This document shows positions 9,122-22,043 of a stretch of 64,000 bases of DNA, one piece after another. The notes beneath the pieces are model-generated. The model was not told the DNA's origin and searched no databases. It was given only the letters and a program-made list of their open reading frames with translations. Within the stretch, counting starts at the first letter, position 1. Each line of letters starts with the position of its first letter. The DNA comes from Raphanus sativus. Taxonomy: Eukaryota; Streptophyta; Magnoliopsida; Brassicales; Brassicaceae. The stretch lies in assembly GCF_000801105.2 (NCBI RefSeq), contig NC_079518.1, positions 21,990,800 through 22,054,799 on the forward strand, in the 5' to 3' direction. Both the position numbers and the translations under genes were made by a program.

Positions 9122-12100
9122 AATAATGTTCTTTATGTTCCCAATTTACAGAAAAACCTTATATCCGTATACCGTTTGTGCAATGCTAATAATGTGTCCG
9201 TTGAATTCTTTCATGCCCACTTTCAGGTGAAGGATCTCAGCTCGGGGGCCCGGTTGCTCCAAGGCAAAACTAAAGACTAGTTGTACGAGTGGCCAGTTAC
9301 CTCCCGCAATACCATCACGCTCTTCGCCTCACCTACACCAAAAACCTCTTTCACCTATTGGCACTCTCGTTTGGGACACCCATCTACTTCTATTTTGCAA
9401 TCTGTTGTTTCGCAATTTTCTTTACCCGTTTCTGATTCTTCTCAAAAACAAGAACCTTGTTCTCATTGTCTTATTAATAAAAGTCACAAACTTCCCTTTC
9501 ATACAAACACAATCTCCTCTTCTCACCCTCTCGAGTATATCTACACAGATGTCTGGACTTCACCAATTTACTCTGTTGATCAGTTCAAATATTACCTCAT
9601 CTTTGTTGATCATTTTACCCGTTACACATGGCTTTACCCTCTCAAAAAAAAATCCCAAGTAAAAGAAACCTTCATCCTGTTCAAGGCAGTTGTGGAAAAA
9701 CACTTTAACCATCCGATCAGAAACCTGTACTCTGACAATGGGGGTGAATTCTTGGCACTGCGACAATTCCTGATGGCTAATGGCATCTCCCACTTCACCT
9801 CCCCACCTCATACTCCTGAGCATAATGGAATTGCTGAACGGAAGCACCGCCATGTGGTCGAAACCGGCCTTACTCTGCTTCACCAAGCGTCCATACCCAC
9901 CCAATATTGGACATATGCCTTTGCTGTTGCAGTCTACTTGATCAATCGCCAGCCCTCCTCGGTTCTAAATCAGCAATCACCATATGCGAAACTGTTCAAC
10001 AAGACGCCGAACTATCTCAAGCTACGGGTCTTTGGGTGTGCTTGCTTTCCGTGGCTTAGACCATATGCCAACAATAAATTGGAAACTCGGTCGCTGAAGT
10101 GTGTTTTCATTGGCTACTCTCTCACGCAAAGCGCCTATCTCTGTCTACATGTACAGACAGGCCGGATATACACTTCTCGCCATGTTACCTTCATCGAGTC
10201 CGAGTACCCATTCCCAACCTCTGTTCGCGAACCAAACCCAGAAGAAACCCCCGCTCAACCAACTTTCTCTCCACCTACTATGATACCGATCAGACTGCCA
10301 TCACTCGTACACTCGTCTACAGCGCCTTCCCCGAGTCCAGATCCTCACCAGACGACACAGTCCTCGTCGTCAACTAGCTCTGTTTCGCCAGAGCACAACT
10401 CTGTTGTGGGTTCAGGTCAGAATTCTCCGGTTACATCATCAGGTAATGTACAAACAATCCCCACTACACCCGCCTCTATTCCACCTCCTTCTCCACCATT
10501 AAACCTGCAACCTGAAACAGTTACTCAACCGGCACCTCTCCCACAACCAGAAACAGTTTTACAACCTGAACCTAATCCAGAACCAGAACCACAAAATGCC
10601 CATCCCATGAGAACCAGATCCAAAAATAACATCACTAAACCAACCCAAAAGCTCACCCTTATTGCCCAAACCATCAAACCTACAATTCCCATACCTACAA
10701 ACCTGAGCCAGGCCATGCGAGATGAGAATTGGAGACGCTCTATGAGCGCAGAGTATGATGCTCAGATAGCGAACCACACATTTGAATTGGTTCCCTCCGA
10801 ACCGACTCAGAATGTAATAAGTTCGAAATGGATACATACTGTGAAATATTTGGCTAATGGTGATATTGACAGGTATAAGTCGCGATGGGTGGCTCGTGGG
10901 TACAATCAAGAGTATGGAATTGATTATGCAGAGACGTTTAGTCCCGTGGTGAAGTCGGTAACTATCAGACTCGTACTCCACCTTGCAGTCACGAGGTCTT
11001 GGCCACTCAAACAGCTCGATGTTAACAATGCCTTCTTACAAGGGACTCTCACCGATGAAGTATATGTTTCTCAGCCCCCGGGCTTTGTGGATCCTGATCG
11101 GCCAAATCATGTTTGCCGGTTAAAGAAAGCGTTATATGGACTCAAACAAGCTCCTAGGGCGTGGTACCAGGAACTTAAGACCTACTTAACTCAGATGGGG
11201 TGCCATAACTCAACCGCCGATACTTCGGTCTTCATCTACCTTCACGAGTCGCATGTTCTTTACATCTTGGTATATGTCGACGACATCATCATCACAGGCA
11301 GCAGCTCTTCCTTGGTCACAGCCTGCATTCATGTCTTGTCCTCTCGCTTCTCGCTCAAGGAACCCACCGATTTACACTACTTCTTAGGCATTAAAGTGAC
11401 TAGGACACGAACTGGCCTTCATTTGATGCAGAGGAAGTATATTGTCGATCTCCTTACCAAGATAAACATGATTGATGCTAAGCCTGTCTCCACGCCACAA
11501 GCAACCACGCCAAAGCTCTCGATCTCATCTGGCACTCCCCTTGAAAGTCCGAAAGAGTACAGGATGTTGATAGGGAGTCTACAATACTTGACCTACACAC
11601 GGCCAGATATTGCGTATAGTGTCAATCGGTTATCTCAGTTCATGCATTGCCCGACGGATATTCACTGGCAGGCAGCAAAACGAGTTTTAAGATATCTCGC
11701 TGGTACTTTGACACATGGAGTCTACATAAGCAAGCAATCTCCGATACATCTACATGCCTTCTCTGACGCAGATTGGGCTGGAGACACGGATGATTTCGTC
11801 TCCACGAATGCTTACATTGTTTACCTTGGTTCAACTCCAGTCTCCTGGTCCTCTAAGAAGCAAAGTGGCGTTGCACGCTCTTCCACTGAAGCCGAGTATC
11901 GATCAGTTGCTAATACGGCCGCCGAACTCTGCTGGATCTCGTCCCTTCTTTATGAGCTCGGGGTCACATTGCCGTCTACACCTACGGTATACTGTGACAA
12001 CGTCGGGGCTACATACCTTAGCGCAAACCCAGTTTTCCATTCTAAGATGAAGCATTTGGCCCTTGACTTTCACTTCGTACGCGACAATGTTCAATCTGGT

Positions 12101-12226
12101 GCACTTCGTGTAACACACGTATCCACAAGAGACCAGCTTGCTGATGCTTTGACGAAACCTTTGGCCAGAGCCCGATTCAATGAACTAATGTCCAAGATTG
12201 GAGTGATCAAGCTCCCTCCATCTTGA
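9122..12226 (+). pseudogene. copia pol: integrase, reverse transcriptase, RNase H
   Basis: Continuation of the interrupted copia polyprotein. After 9122 the frame runs to an in-frame TAG at 9278-9280, apparently a changed GAG codon. It then stays open for 981 codons (9281-12226). Domains in order: GAG-pre-integrase zinc site (H-x3-H, CSHC near the start); integrase core with DVW, SDNGGEF and the E of EHNGIAERKH (D,D,E triad); a Pro/Ser-rich linker; copia reverse transcriptase with KSRWVARG, LDVNNAFLQG and the catalytic YVDD; and RNase H with SDADWAG, STEAEY and the closing LADALTKPL. Apart from the stop and the gypsy insertion the pol half looks intact, so the copia was probably functional not long before the hit. 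Confidence 0.9.
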
Positions 12227-12233
12227 GGGGGTG

Positions 12234-12346
12234 TGTAGAGCTTAAGTATATATGAGGGTGTTTTCGTATATTTGTAATCTCTAGATACCTAATGTAGATT
12301 GTATAAATACTGTCTTACGACATCTAATAAGATCACTTTGCCAACA
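12234..12346 (+). repeat. probable 3' LTR of the copia element
   Basis: Directly after the pol stop comes a G-rich stretch (GAGGGGGTG) that fits a polypurine tract, then TGTAGAGCTTAAG, which could begin an LTR. A TATAAATA motif follows near 12302. The most likely end is the CA near 12346, giving a short LTR of about 113 bp. The 5' LTR is outside the window, so the right border cannot be confirmed. Confidence 0.45.
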
Positions 12347-14051
12347 CTTCTATACGTCCATGGTCCCTGCTGCAAGTCATTGCAGCCTCATTATATGTAA
12401 AATATAGCATATTTAAGGATCAATTGATAACTTGTATCATTGAAACCATTGAACCATTGAACCTCTCTTTGAGTTGGTTTAATATAAACATAAACACAAG
12501 GAATTATTATATCCTCTATAAGGATCTATGGACTGATTCCCAAAAGCTTGGCTTCAAATTCCGACTTCATTGATCTCGACCATTGTATATCTCTTCGGGA
12601 GGGTTATTACATTCTCAACTAAATAAAACTAAATCAGAAATTCTTCAGATGCCATAAGACGACGGTATAGAAAGAAAACAATGGAGCATGTAGGCCGTGT
12701 GATAACAATAGAGAGAAATAGAAAACAATATAGCACTAGGGATTCGATAGTGCAAAATCAGAATTAAAAATAGATATAGATGATTATGAGATCTATAATT
12801 GTTACAAGTGTAAAACGAAAATGAAAACTAGAGCAATAAAAAATCTTATAAATAATGAAAAGTGGTAGAAGACCCATATATCAATGATGTTTTCACTTTA
12901 ATATACAAACCATATGTTAATAATACTTTGATTTTTTAGAAATAAAAATGAGAAACCACATATATGCGAGTACAACAACGTAGCTAGCATAGCTTGTGAG
13001 GATGGACACTGTAAGAAAAAGTGGAACTAGGAGAATGTTGTTACCTATGCCATTTTGATTCTAAGTTCTGTGCAGATCCAGTAAAGTCCACTACTGTTTC
13101 TACTCCGTTTATTTTTTTGGCTTAGAAGATAATTTAAGTTTTTCCTCAACATATTTCTATGGCATGATCATTGCATAATTATATGCACAAGAAGGACATC
13201 ATTAATCTTATTTTATTAGATTTTTTATAGAATAATGAAGGTTACTGTCATTTTAGTTCAATCAAAAAATATTTATTAAACATAACAACCTGATCTCCGA
13301 ATTTTTTTTTTTTTTTTTTTTGAAACTAGCTAAATTCTATCTATTTTTGTTTGTTTATAATATCATTTTCAATCTACAGTTTTTTAAAAAAGCTTCACAA
13401 AATTAATATAAATTCATTTAAAATAGTTTTTCTACAACTTCCCGCCAATAGGACGGACCGACCCTAATTATAAATATAAACTAGTTTTATGTTCGTATGG
13501 ATGATTTATAGATTTTTGATAGTTTTAGTGTTTTTTATTAGTTTAAGAATTTTGATATCCAATCCAGTTATATGACTGTTCATGGTCGAACCAATTATTA
13601 GATCCAATCTGGCTATATGACCGGTTTATGCCCGAACCTGGTCCAACCATCGGATCGATCCGGTTTTAAAAACACTGTAAAAAACCCTAAAAAGACCAAC
13701 TAACCACTTAGACTCTAAGAATATCATTAGTGGTATAGTACCTATTTAGAGTATCAAATGAATATAACTTTAATAGCTTTTATTTTATTAAGATTAATAA
13801 TTAATTTTAACAAAAATAAAAGACCAACCAAGGAGATAACAACAAATATTGTCAGTCTACAAGTTGTGAAACGTTCCTTTATAAAGGTACCGTTAGGTGC
13901 GGTTCTTTTATTTTTCTCATTGATTTATTTTATTTTTATGTCAAGAAACATCTTAGAAACGTGACTGTCCTAAGAGTATCCAGCACCCACAATGAAGAGT
14001 TCTTTCCTTGAAGTTCTAAATTTTTTAGAATTTAAGGAGAAACTCTCCATT
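12347..14051. other. AT-rich intergenic spacer
   Basis: No coding region recognised. It contains an 18-20-base T run near 13303. Repeated phrases of the type ATGACCGGTTTATGCCCGAACC at 13560-13670 look like old transposon debris. The last 300 bases have phrases such as TCTAAGAATATCATTAGTGG that recur on the far side of the retroposon at 15190, so the retroposon seems to have landed in an older short repeat. Confidence 0.5.
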
Positions 14052-14066
14052 AGACATGCTCTAAGA

Positions 14067-15182
14067 CAAAAAGTCACCGACGCTCTTTCTTATCCTTTCG
14101 AAGAAGAAAAGACTTCACCGGATTTCTGGCTCGGCCAGCGTCCGTTGGCTCTCGAGCCACGGCGTTGAGCCTGTTCTAGTGTTTTGTTTCTTTGTGTATG
14201 GTCTTTGATTTCCCTGTTTGTGAGATGAAGCAACGGTTCGCCGGTTGAGCTACGGTTCGATTTAGGCGTGTGTGGGCCAGATCCGAAGATGTAATGATGC
14301 AGCAGTGGCTCTCTCTACCCATCCCTTGTGGCTTCCTTCTCTGATGGCTCAGATCTATCCGCCTTTCTTCCATTGTGTAGGCGCGTGAAGCGCGTGAAAC
14401 GACCGCTCTTGGTTCTTGGACTGAATCGGTCCGTTTTTGTTGTGGTGGTTAAGAGAGTCTTGTTGCTCTTGTCTCTGTTGGTTGTGGGCTCTGTTTCTGG
14501 CTTTGTCTCCTGCAAGTGAATCAGGGGTTTTTTAGTTATGTGTTTTTAGTGAAGTCTAGATAGTCATGTGGTTCTTGACCTCTATATCAGGAAATTAATC
14601 AGCCCTCTTTTGATTTTTGGTCCTAAGCTTGTAGTGTTTTCAAGTGTGTGATGAGTGTGTGAACGCTTTCCTGTTCGTAACTTCTGCCGTCTTCGGTGTG
14701 GTCGTTACCGGGTTTGACCTCGTTTATCTCTAGATCTTTTGAGATTGGAGTGTTCTTTGTAGGCTTTTATCGAGGCGTTGCTTGAACGCATGAAGTTGTG
14801 TCGCAGCCGTATCCGGAAGAAAATATGTTCCAAGAGTGGTCATTTCTTGCCGGGTTATAAAGTCTGGTTTCTTTGAGGTGGAGAGGTGTGCTATCGGAGT
14901 TGGTTGAAGTTGATGTTATCGTTTGGTGTGCCGCGGGCAACAACGGTTTATCTCGTTCAGAGACTGGTGCAAACTTAGTGTACTATTATCATGTTGGGTT
15001 TTGTAGTTTTCTTTTGTACGAGCGTATGTGTTTGTATTCCATGTTCTTGTGAATCACCCCGGTGTGGGTTTTAGGTGCCTATCTTTTGGCTTATGTTTCT
15101 GGAGATATCTTGTTTTCCGCCAGTTTGTGTTTCAATCAGTGTATCTCTTTGTTGAATGAATATTTTCAGACGGAAAAAAAAA
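14067..15182 (+). mobile_element. non-coding LINE-type retroposon with poly(A) tail
   Basis: A 1116-bp insert flanked by the identical 15-base sequence AGACATGCTCTAAGA at 14052-14066 and 15183-15197. It ends in about ten A after TTTTCAGACGG. Long target duplications plus a 3' A tail are marks of target-primed reverse transcription by LINE machinery. No reverse transcriptase or other long frame is present. The start (CAAAAAGTCACCGACGCTC) is GC-richer than the surroundings. It may be an internally deleted LINE or a Sadhu-like non-autonomous retroposon, known from Arabidopsis at about this size. A retrocopy of a cellular transcript is also possible. Confidence 0.75.
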
Positions 15183-15197
15183 AGACATGCTCTAAGA

Positions 15198-16519
15198 ACA
15201 TCATTGGTGGAAGAAACTCACATGAATATCTCACCAATATAAAAATGATATTTTATATATCTTAGTTATATAATAATTTATAATCATAAAAATACAAAAA
15301 TTCTTAATATTTCGTCCTGTGTCGATGGAGTTTCTTAATTTTTTTGTTAGATTTCGTATTCTCATGTGAGAGAATCGCCTTTTTCATCTATTTTTTTTTA
15401 CTATTTTTAACTTTTAATACAAATTATCAAACATCTGGAAACAAATTACTTACGATAATTAATTATTCATTACAAATATCTCAAAAATTATGAATTTGAG
15501 AACTTCATTGATATACTTTCATTGGGGATGCGCTAGTATTGTCTTCTAAACGACGTGGAAATTGAGCTAAGGCAGAAATAATTTTCTAATCCTGTTTATA
15601 AAACAAGGACTATGATGACCATTTGTGCCAATGTACGTATTTAGCTATTGAATATTTGAATGGACTTCTTAGTAGATAAAGTTTGACTCTTCTATGGAGT
15701 GTTTGATCCAAAAATTCAGAGCTCAAGCTGCTCATACGTTATGATGAACAAATAAATCTTCAAATGGAGATTATCAGGACCACTAATAACGTTTGTCGAA
15801 AGCAACAAGGGGAGAAAAATAATGGAAGTCCATACAAGGTTGTGCGGAAATCATTTGAGTGGCAGATCGCTGACAATCAAAATAAAGGTTATGATTATTA
15901 TTGGCCATTGGCCAATCATGGTCAAAGTTTGTGAGAAATTTGCACAGAAATGCAAAACATCAGAGACACGCACTAATAATCCATCAGTCGGGCCAGATAA
16001 CATCACTGATATCAGCCCCTACCTGTTCATGAGCTGATCGATGGATATAATGAGACCTCTACTTAAATTTAAACATAGAATTTTCCTCATGGTCTTAACG
16101 GGTTATTTTTCACAATTGGTCGAGGCAGACTTTGTAAAGTAATCTGCAAACGCAGAATAAACTTTCACATGTTGTGCTGTGTCCTGTGACTGTTCAAAGT
16201 TCTCAAATACAATAAAGTTAGTTATAACTGAATTTATATGCTAGTCAAATTAAATATTGTTTTTGTCACAGCTACACATGAAGGATAATTTAAAAAAATT
16301 CACGTTTCAATTAATGTATAGGGATGGTCATATTGTTTAAATAAACGTGCGATGGGAATGGATAATGAATATGGTTGACTAAATAAGTCCCTTAAAACCT
16401 TACCGATCGGATCTTTCTCTATGGAGGCAGCTTCTCAACTTGAAATATTGACTGGGCGGTGGTGAGACTAATCTGAGAATCGCAGTTATCCGGCAGAGTA
16501 AGTTCTCTGTTGGGTGAAA
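15198..16519. other. spacer and putative 5' flank of the SABRE-like gene
   Basis: AT-rich, with no gene recognised. The last 100 bases are less AT-rich and probably contain the 5' untranslated leader of the SABRE-like gene, whose ATG is at 16520. I could not fix a TATA box. Confidence 0.45.
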
Positions 16520-16590
16520 ATGGCGGCTTCATCTGCCACGTTATACTTTGGATTTCTAATTGCTTCCATCACTTTGTGGATGATCTTCAG

Positions 16591-17188
16591 GTGAGTCCTC
16601 TTTGGTTCTTGTTTTTAAATAAAATTTTTGTTCTAGCTTGAACGATGGAGTTGATCCTAACTCTACTATGAAACAAGTCCAAATCAGTTCAAACACTCTG
16701 GGGTTGATCCTAACTTTTCGATATAGGAGACTTTTTTCTAATATGTCCGTTCGAGATGATGAAAACATTGAACGTTAATTTTTCGAAATGTTCGACCAAA
16801 GATCAAAGATCGATGGATCAATTAGACTAGATTGATATGAATCAGATTGGACTGCATTGATGAGGTTCTGATACAATATTAAGTTAGACTGACCTGGATC
16901 CGTGCACCAGCGCGGATTTGAATTTTCAGTTTTTGGTTTTTTCTACTAATGATGTATTTATAATATTTGATCTTATTATATTCATTGAGTAATGTTTTTT
17001 TGTGTCTTTAACCATCTTTTGTATGACGAATATTCGATATCATATAAACAAATTGAACATATACATGTAATTAGAAAATTGTATATGATGTCTAAAGACT
17101 ATAGTTATGAATTGTAAATATGAAGAGATATTATATTATGTAGTTGATGTTTAGTATCATACAAACAATCCAACATATATAATTAGAG

Positions 17189-17225
<37 letters not shown>

Positions 17226-19673
17226 GACAATACTATATTAGAGTTATGTAAGTCTATATAGAAATTTATTTTTGGAATTTGATAATACAAAAAGGAATAT
17301 GAGTTCGAATGGTATACTAAGTTTATAATTTAGTTATAATATTTATAGGAAAAAAATTAATACACTTCCAAATTTTTTTTAAATATGTAACATTGGAAAA
17401 AAAAATTGCAAAGTAAAACAATATAAACCATCAATTGAGTTATCACTCACGCTTGTATTTTTTTAATATATATTTATCTTATATAAATTTAAATATATAT
17501 TTTAACATTATCTGTATTAAATAACTTTTAGCATTTAAAAAATAAATTTATAATTAATAAGAAATATTTTTTTGCTTTGTCAATTGTATCATCTATATTT
17601 TTAAAATACGACCCGTATGTTCATGCAAATTTATTTTTTTATGGATCAAAATTTTAATGTAAAGCAAAATTGTTATCTATGATTATATTTGTTTTATATG
17701 ATATAAAATTCAACATATCATTTACATTTTGTGTTTTATATTATGTATTTTATAGCATTTTCTTGTATTTTTGACTTAGCTAGTTATACCAAAATTAAGA
17801 TAACCAACCCATAATAATAGACATTTTAACATTTTTTGCATTGATTAAATATAATTTAATGTTTAGCTAGATTATAAGAAGTATTTCTGAAATAAATGAT
17901 ACTTAATTTATTGTATTTCATTTTAGGAAAATGCATTAATGAAACATAAAAAGACAAGCACTAAAATAGGTAGTTAAATTTAATTCTCAGTGGTATGCCA
18001 TTGTAAATAACATTGAAAACTAAGGGATATTTTATATTGGTACTTCTATTTTAATAATATATATGGATGTTTTCCAACATAAAATCAATTATTAACAAGT
18101 GAATTGACCTATTTATTTTATATATTATTTAAATCCTTTTTATTTTCGATGAGGAAAATTTTTGTGTGGAAAACTTCGTGTCTGATACAAACTGTTTGGA
18201 TCCACAGTTTTGATTCAAGAGTTTTTTTCCGGTTGCTTCTAGTCAATTCATGATTACGTGTGTTTACTTTAATTATATTAATTAGATTTTGACATGTGCG
18301 CCTGCACGGGTGTTAATTCAGTTTTATGTGTTTAAATTAGATTTATATAAAAAAAACTATAAAACATATTGTCTAAACTTTGATGTTATTTATTGTATAA
18401 TTATGTAATTTAATTGTTTGTGTTTTGTTCGACAATTAAGTGATTAGTTTTCTATTGACTGCGATGATAAAGACTTCTCCTTTTTACTATAATCAACGAA
18501 TGATCCATTTAAGACATCAATAGTTTGTCTACCAATCTTTCTTTAAAAAGATAGTTTTTCTACCAAGTGCAAAAGATCCAACCTTTAATACAAAACTTTT
18601 AACTATACAAAAGCTCTTTTATTTTATTACATATCAACGCATTCGTTTATTGCTCTGGAGTAGAAAGTAAAACAAGAGTTAGAACAAAGGTGTTGATAAT
18701 TAACACAGTCACAGTCTATCCATTACTCCTTTTCTTTGTGTTAATAAGTCTTTTGGTGTTTCTAAACCATAGCTGGTGATGCAGCAACATAATGAATGAA
18801 CCACCACATCACATAGAAAGTAATCGCCATTGGAAGCAAGACCTCACTTATGAATAATAAGAAGCAAGAAATATACTTGCGTAGGGGACATATGCAAACT
18901 CAACTCAACTTGTGAAAAATCTAAAGATCAAAAATTTATTAGTCAGGAAACCCATCAAAACTAAATAGCAGATGATCAAAAACCAGATTCATGTGTCTGT
19001 TGGTAATAATTAAATCATCTAGAAAGAAACTATAAGTTTAAGTAAACTAAACAAAGCAATCTCTCACAATTTCATACGTTTTTGGGTAAATAGATCTTGT
19101 TTCTTCAATTTTTTATCAGATCAAGCTTAAGATGAAACTACGAGATAATTCAGCTAATTTAAACCAAACTTACTTCGATTTTTTTTTTGCCAACAAGCCC
19201 TAAATCGCAGAAGAAACCTATAAAACCTTTGTGATATTTTTTGAGAGATGAAAGGGGGAAATAAGTGATAACCTCTGACCAGCATGATGAGAGGAAGAAG
19301 AAGACGAAAGAGAGTTTGGGTATAGAATCGTGATACTAGCCATCATGATCCTTGGTTTCGTGTGGCCTATTACCAGCGTGATGAGAGGGGAAAAAAAACG
19401 ACCGTAACGTTTTGTTAAAAAATTATACGGCTAAACCTACATCAAAATAGAAAATAATGATAATTTAGATTTATTTTTAGTTATTAATTCAGTGGCATAC
19501 CATTGTAATTATTGAAAAAACTAAGGGTTAAGTACAAAATGTACTTCCTTTTTAATAGATTAGATAGATTAGATATATCATATATTGCACTTTTTTCTTC
19601 TTTATGTGATATACTTGATCTAGTAGTATGATGGTAGCTTATATTTTAAATTTTGTTCCAGCCTTTGTTCCAG
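16591..19673 (+). other. intron 1 of the SABRE-like gene, 3.1 kb
   Basis: Much longer than the other introns apart from intron 7. It is AT-rich, with an AT dinucleotide run and segments such as GTGCACCAGCGCGGATTTGAA (16903) and GCGCCTGCACGGGTG (18299) that resemble the hairpin-bearing ends of Helitrons. I could not pair complete termini. The phrases GACCAGCATGATGAGAGG (19277) and ACCAGCGTGATGAGAGG (19374) are a local near-repeat. Probably a nest of old insertions. Confidence 0.45.
17190..17222. repeat. (AT)n microsatellite in intron 1
   Basis: An uninterrupted AT dinucleotide run of about 16 units. Other AT runs occur at 37378-37406 and near 39440. Confidence 0.9.
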
Positions 19674-22043
19674 GTTGTTTGCATGGATGCTCAGTCGAGT
19701 GCTTGGAATGTCTGTTAGGTTCCGTGTTAGGAGTAGGAAATGCCTGCGGGATATCGTGGTGATGTTTGAAACGGTGAGCACACTCTGCAAACTTCTTAGT
19801 TCTTAGTCGTCAATGGAGAAAAGATTGTAAAGTATTTTCCTATGTAGCTGAGAAAGAATGTTTCTGCAAAATCTTTTAGTGGATTTCTATTAAAAAAAAG
19901 AAGCTTTAAGTGGCAAGTTGTTTGTCTTTTTTTTGTACACTATCTACAGTAAAATGCTAATAACTTATTAGACAACCTTAGTACATTGGGTTTTCTAATA
20001 ATTGTTTGCATTTCTACTGGGACAATAGTTCTTTGCTATTTTGATTTATTTTTATTTTTTGATGAAAAAGTATATTATCAGAGCTTGATTTGCTGCTGGT
20101 TTGAGCGTTTTACAGGGTGCCTTTGAGTCAGCGTCCGCTGATGAAATTAAATTTGCTGTTGGTTTTATATCTGGAGAGCTATGTATTAAAGTCTTGATAT
20201 GCGGTCTTGATGTTGTGATGAGATCCTTTGGTGCTTTATCCTGTGACGAACTCTCTCTCTCTGTTTCCAGTTTGGATATGACAGGTACTGTCATTTGCAT
20301 CTAATTCTAACATGAAATAAATCTTTCTTAGTTGATTAGATTCGTATACTATGTTTGGAAACTTGAACTGTCTAGAGTAATCTGTGAGACTGTGACCTAT
20401 ATCATAGATGTGCCCATATGTTACAAATTAAAGACAAATCTTGTACTCCCCCTGTTTCATAATAAGTGTCACTCTGAGCTCATTTTCTTGTTACACAAAG
20501 AGTGTTATTTTACAATTCCAATATAAATTATACTAACTTTCAGCTGAAAATTAATTGCAAACTGCATTGATTTTATAAATAATTTTATTTATCTAAAATA
20601 CTATTGGTCAAAGAGGTATAATTAATTAAAACTTACATATATTTCAACAACTTTCTTAATCTGTGTGAAAAATGTCACAACTTTCTTAATCTATTTGCTC
20701 ACAGCTGGCATTTTTTTGTTGCTTCTCCTGGATATAGGGCAGTAGGTATTGTGGTTATACGAACCATGGAAATTGTATCTGGAGATGTAACTATGAAACT
20801 GGACAATGAATTATTTTCCCAAAGCAAACGATCAACAGCTACTGCCCCGTCTACCAAAAAGCCTCATCAGCTACTTATAAAATGTTCTATGTATTTTCCT
20901 GAAAAGGTCAGGCTGCTTACTAAAAAGTGGATTAGCTAGCTGATTATGAGCTTAGATATGTGAGAGTAGTAATTATTGAGTCTTATCGAACTTTAGTCAA
21001 CGCTTCTTTTTCAGTTGTTTGCTGGAGATACATGCAATCTATGATTACTTCATTCTCTTTCACTGGGTGTTATACTGATAGTTTAGTCATAATAGCAGGT
21101 TTCCTTCAGCTTACCCAAACTAGATGTCAGATGTGTTAATCAAGAACATGATCTTTTTGCTGAGAATAACGTCACAGGAATTATATTGAGGAGCATCAAA
21201 TCAAAGTCTGTTGAAGATGCAGGGGAGATTACACGTCTTAGCGTTCAGATGGAACTCAATGAGATTCATGTATGATGGTGTTACGGGAGGTTTTTTAGAT
21301 ATTCGACAAATTATTTACTATTGTTTCACTGATGATATGCTTCCTTGTTCCTGTGCAGCTTTTTAGAGAAGCTGAATCCTCTATATTAGAGGTTATTAAA
21401 GTTGATGTGGTGTCTTCTTTCGAGATCCCAATTCAGGTTTGACGCCACTAATTTTTAATATAATGTGCAGAGTGGATTTCAAATAGATAAGTAATCTCTG
21501 ATACTTAGATTTACCTTTGTAGTTTTACTCTTCAGTTTGCCTATGAGATCGTTGGCTCTTTTAGGTATTGCATGAACATTGCTTAGTTTGTCTCGATCTC
21601 TATTATATTGGTTGATCCATTTAAATTCCTGAAAATCTCTTCCTATCTACGTAAAGAAAGGGCACCTTATTCTTGTGTGATATAAATTTCTGTAGAAGAG
21701 TCACTTTGTTAAGTAAAATTGGCATGTTTTAGTTTGAGTTATACACTTATAAAATCATGTAAGTTTATGTTGTAACGTATTATCTTTTCAGCCGGTTCTG
21801 CCTATTAATGCTAACATTAAAATAGAGCTAGGAGGTACCCAATGCAATCTAGTCATTTCTAGGCTAGAGCCATGGTTGAGCCTTCTTTCCCCAGAGAAGA
21901 GAACCCTCGTGCTTCAAGAGCAAATTTGCACTCGAGAGAAATTGAAAGCTGACGATGTGAAAACTATTATGTGGACATGCACATTTTCGGCCCCTGAGAT
22001 GACTGTTATGTTATGTGGTATCGATGATATGCCTTTGTATCAT

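Larger units (their letters stand above)
1..12346 (+). mobile_element. Ty1/copia retrotransposon, split by a nested gypsy element, 5' end outside the window
   Basis: Two blocks of one copia element lie on the plus strand: 1-399 (gag zinc knuckle and protease) and 9122-12226 (end of protease region, integrase, reverse transcriptase, RNase H). Between them lies a complete gypsy element, and the flanking 5 bases AATAA are repeated at 395-399 and 9122-9126. Both halves are in the same frame once the insert is ignored. The copia is therefore older than the gypsy element and was inactivated by it. A separate nonsense codon at 9278-9280 also breaks the polyprotein. The 5' LTR and start of gag lie before position 1. 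The 3' end near 12346 is an estimate. Confidence 0.9.

Noticed and set aside
14052..15197. The poly(A) insert as a processed pseudogene of a known gene
   Set aside because: No reading frame resembling a host protein could be found, so a retroposon is the simpler reading. A retrocopied non-coding RNA stays possible.
16900..19560. Helitrons in intron 1 of the SABRE-like gene
   Set aside because: GC hairpin-like phrases are present, but no matched TC start and CTAG end could be paired.
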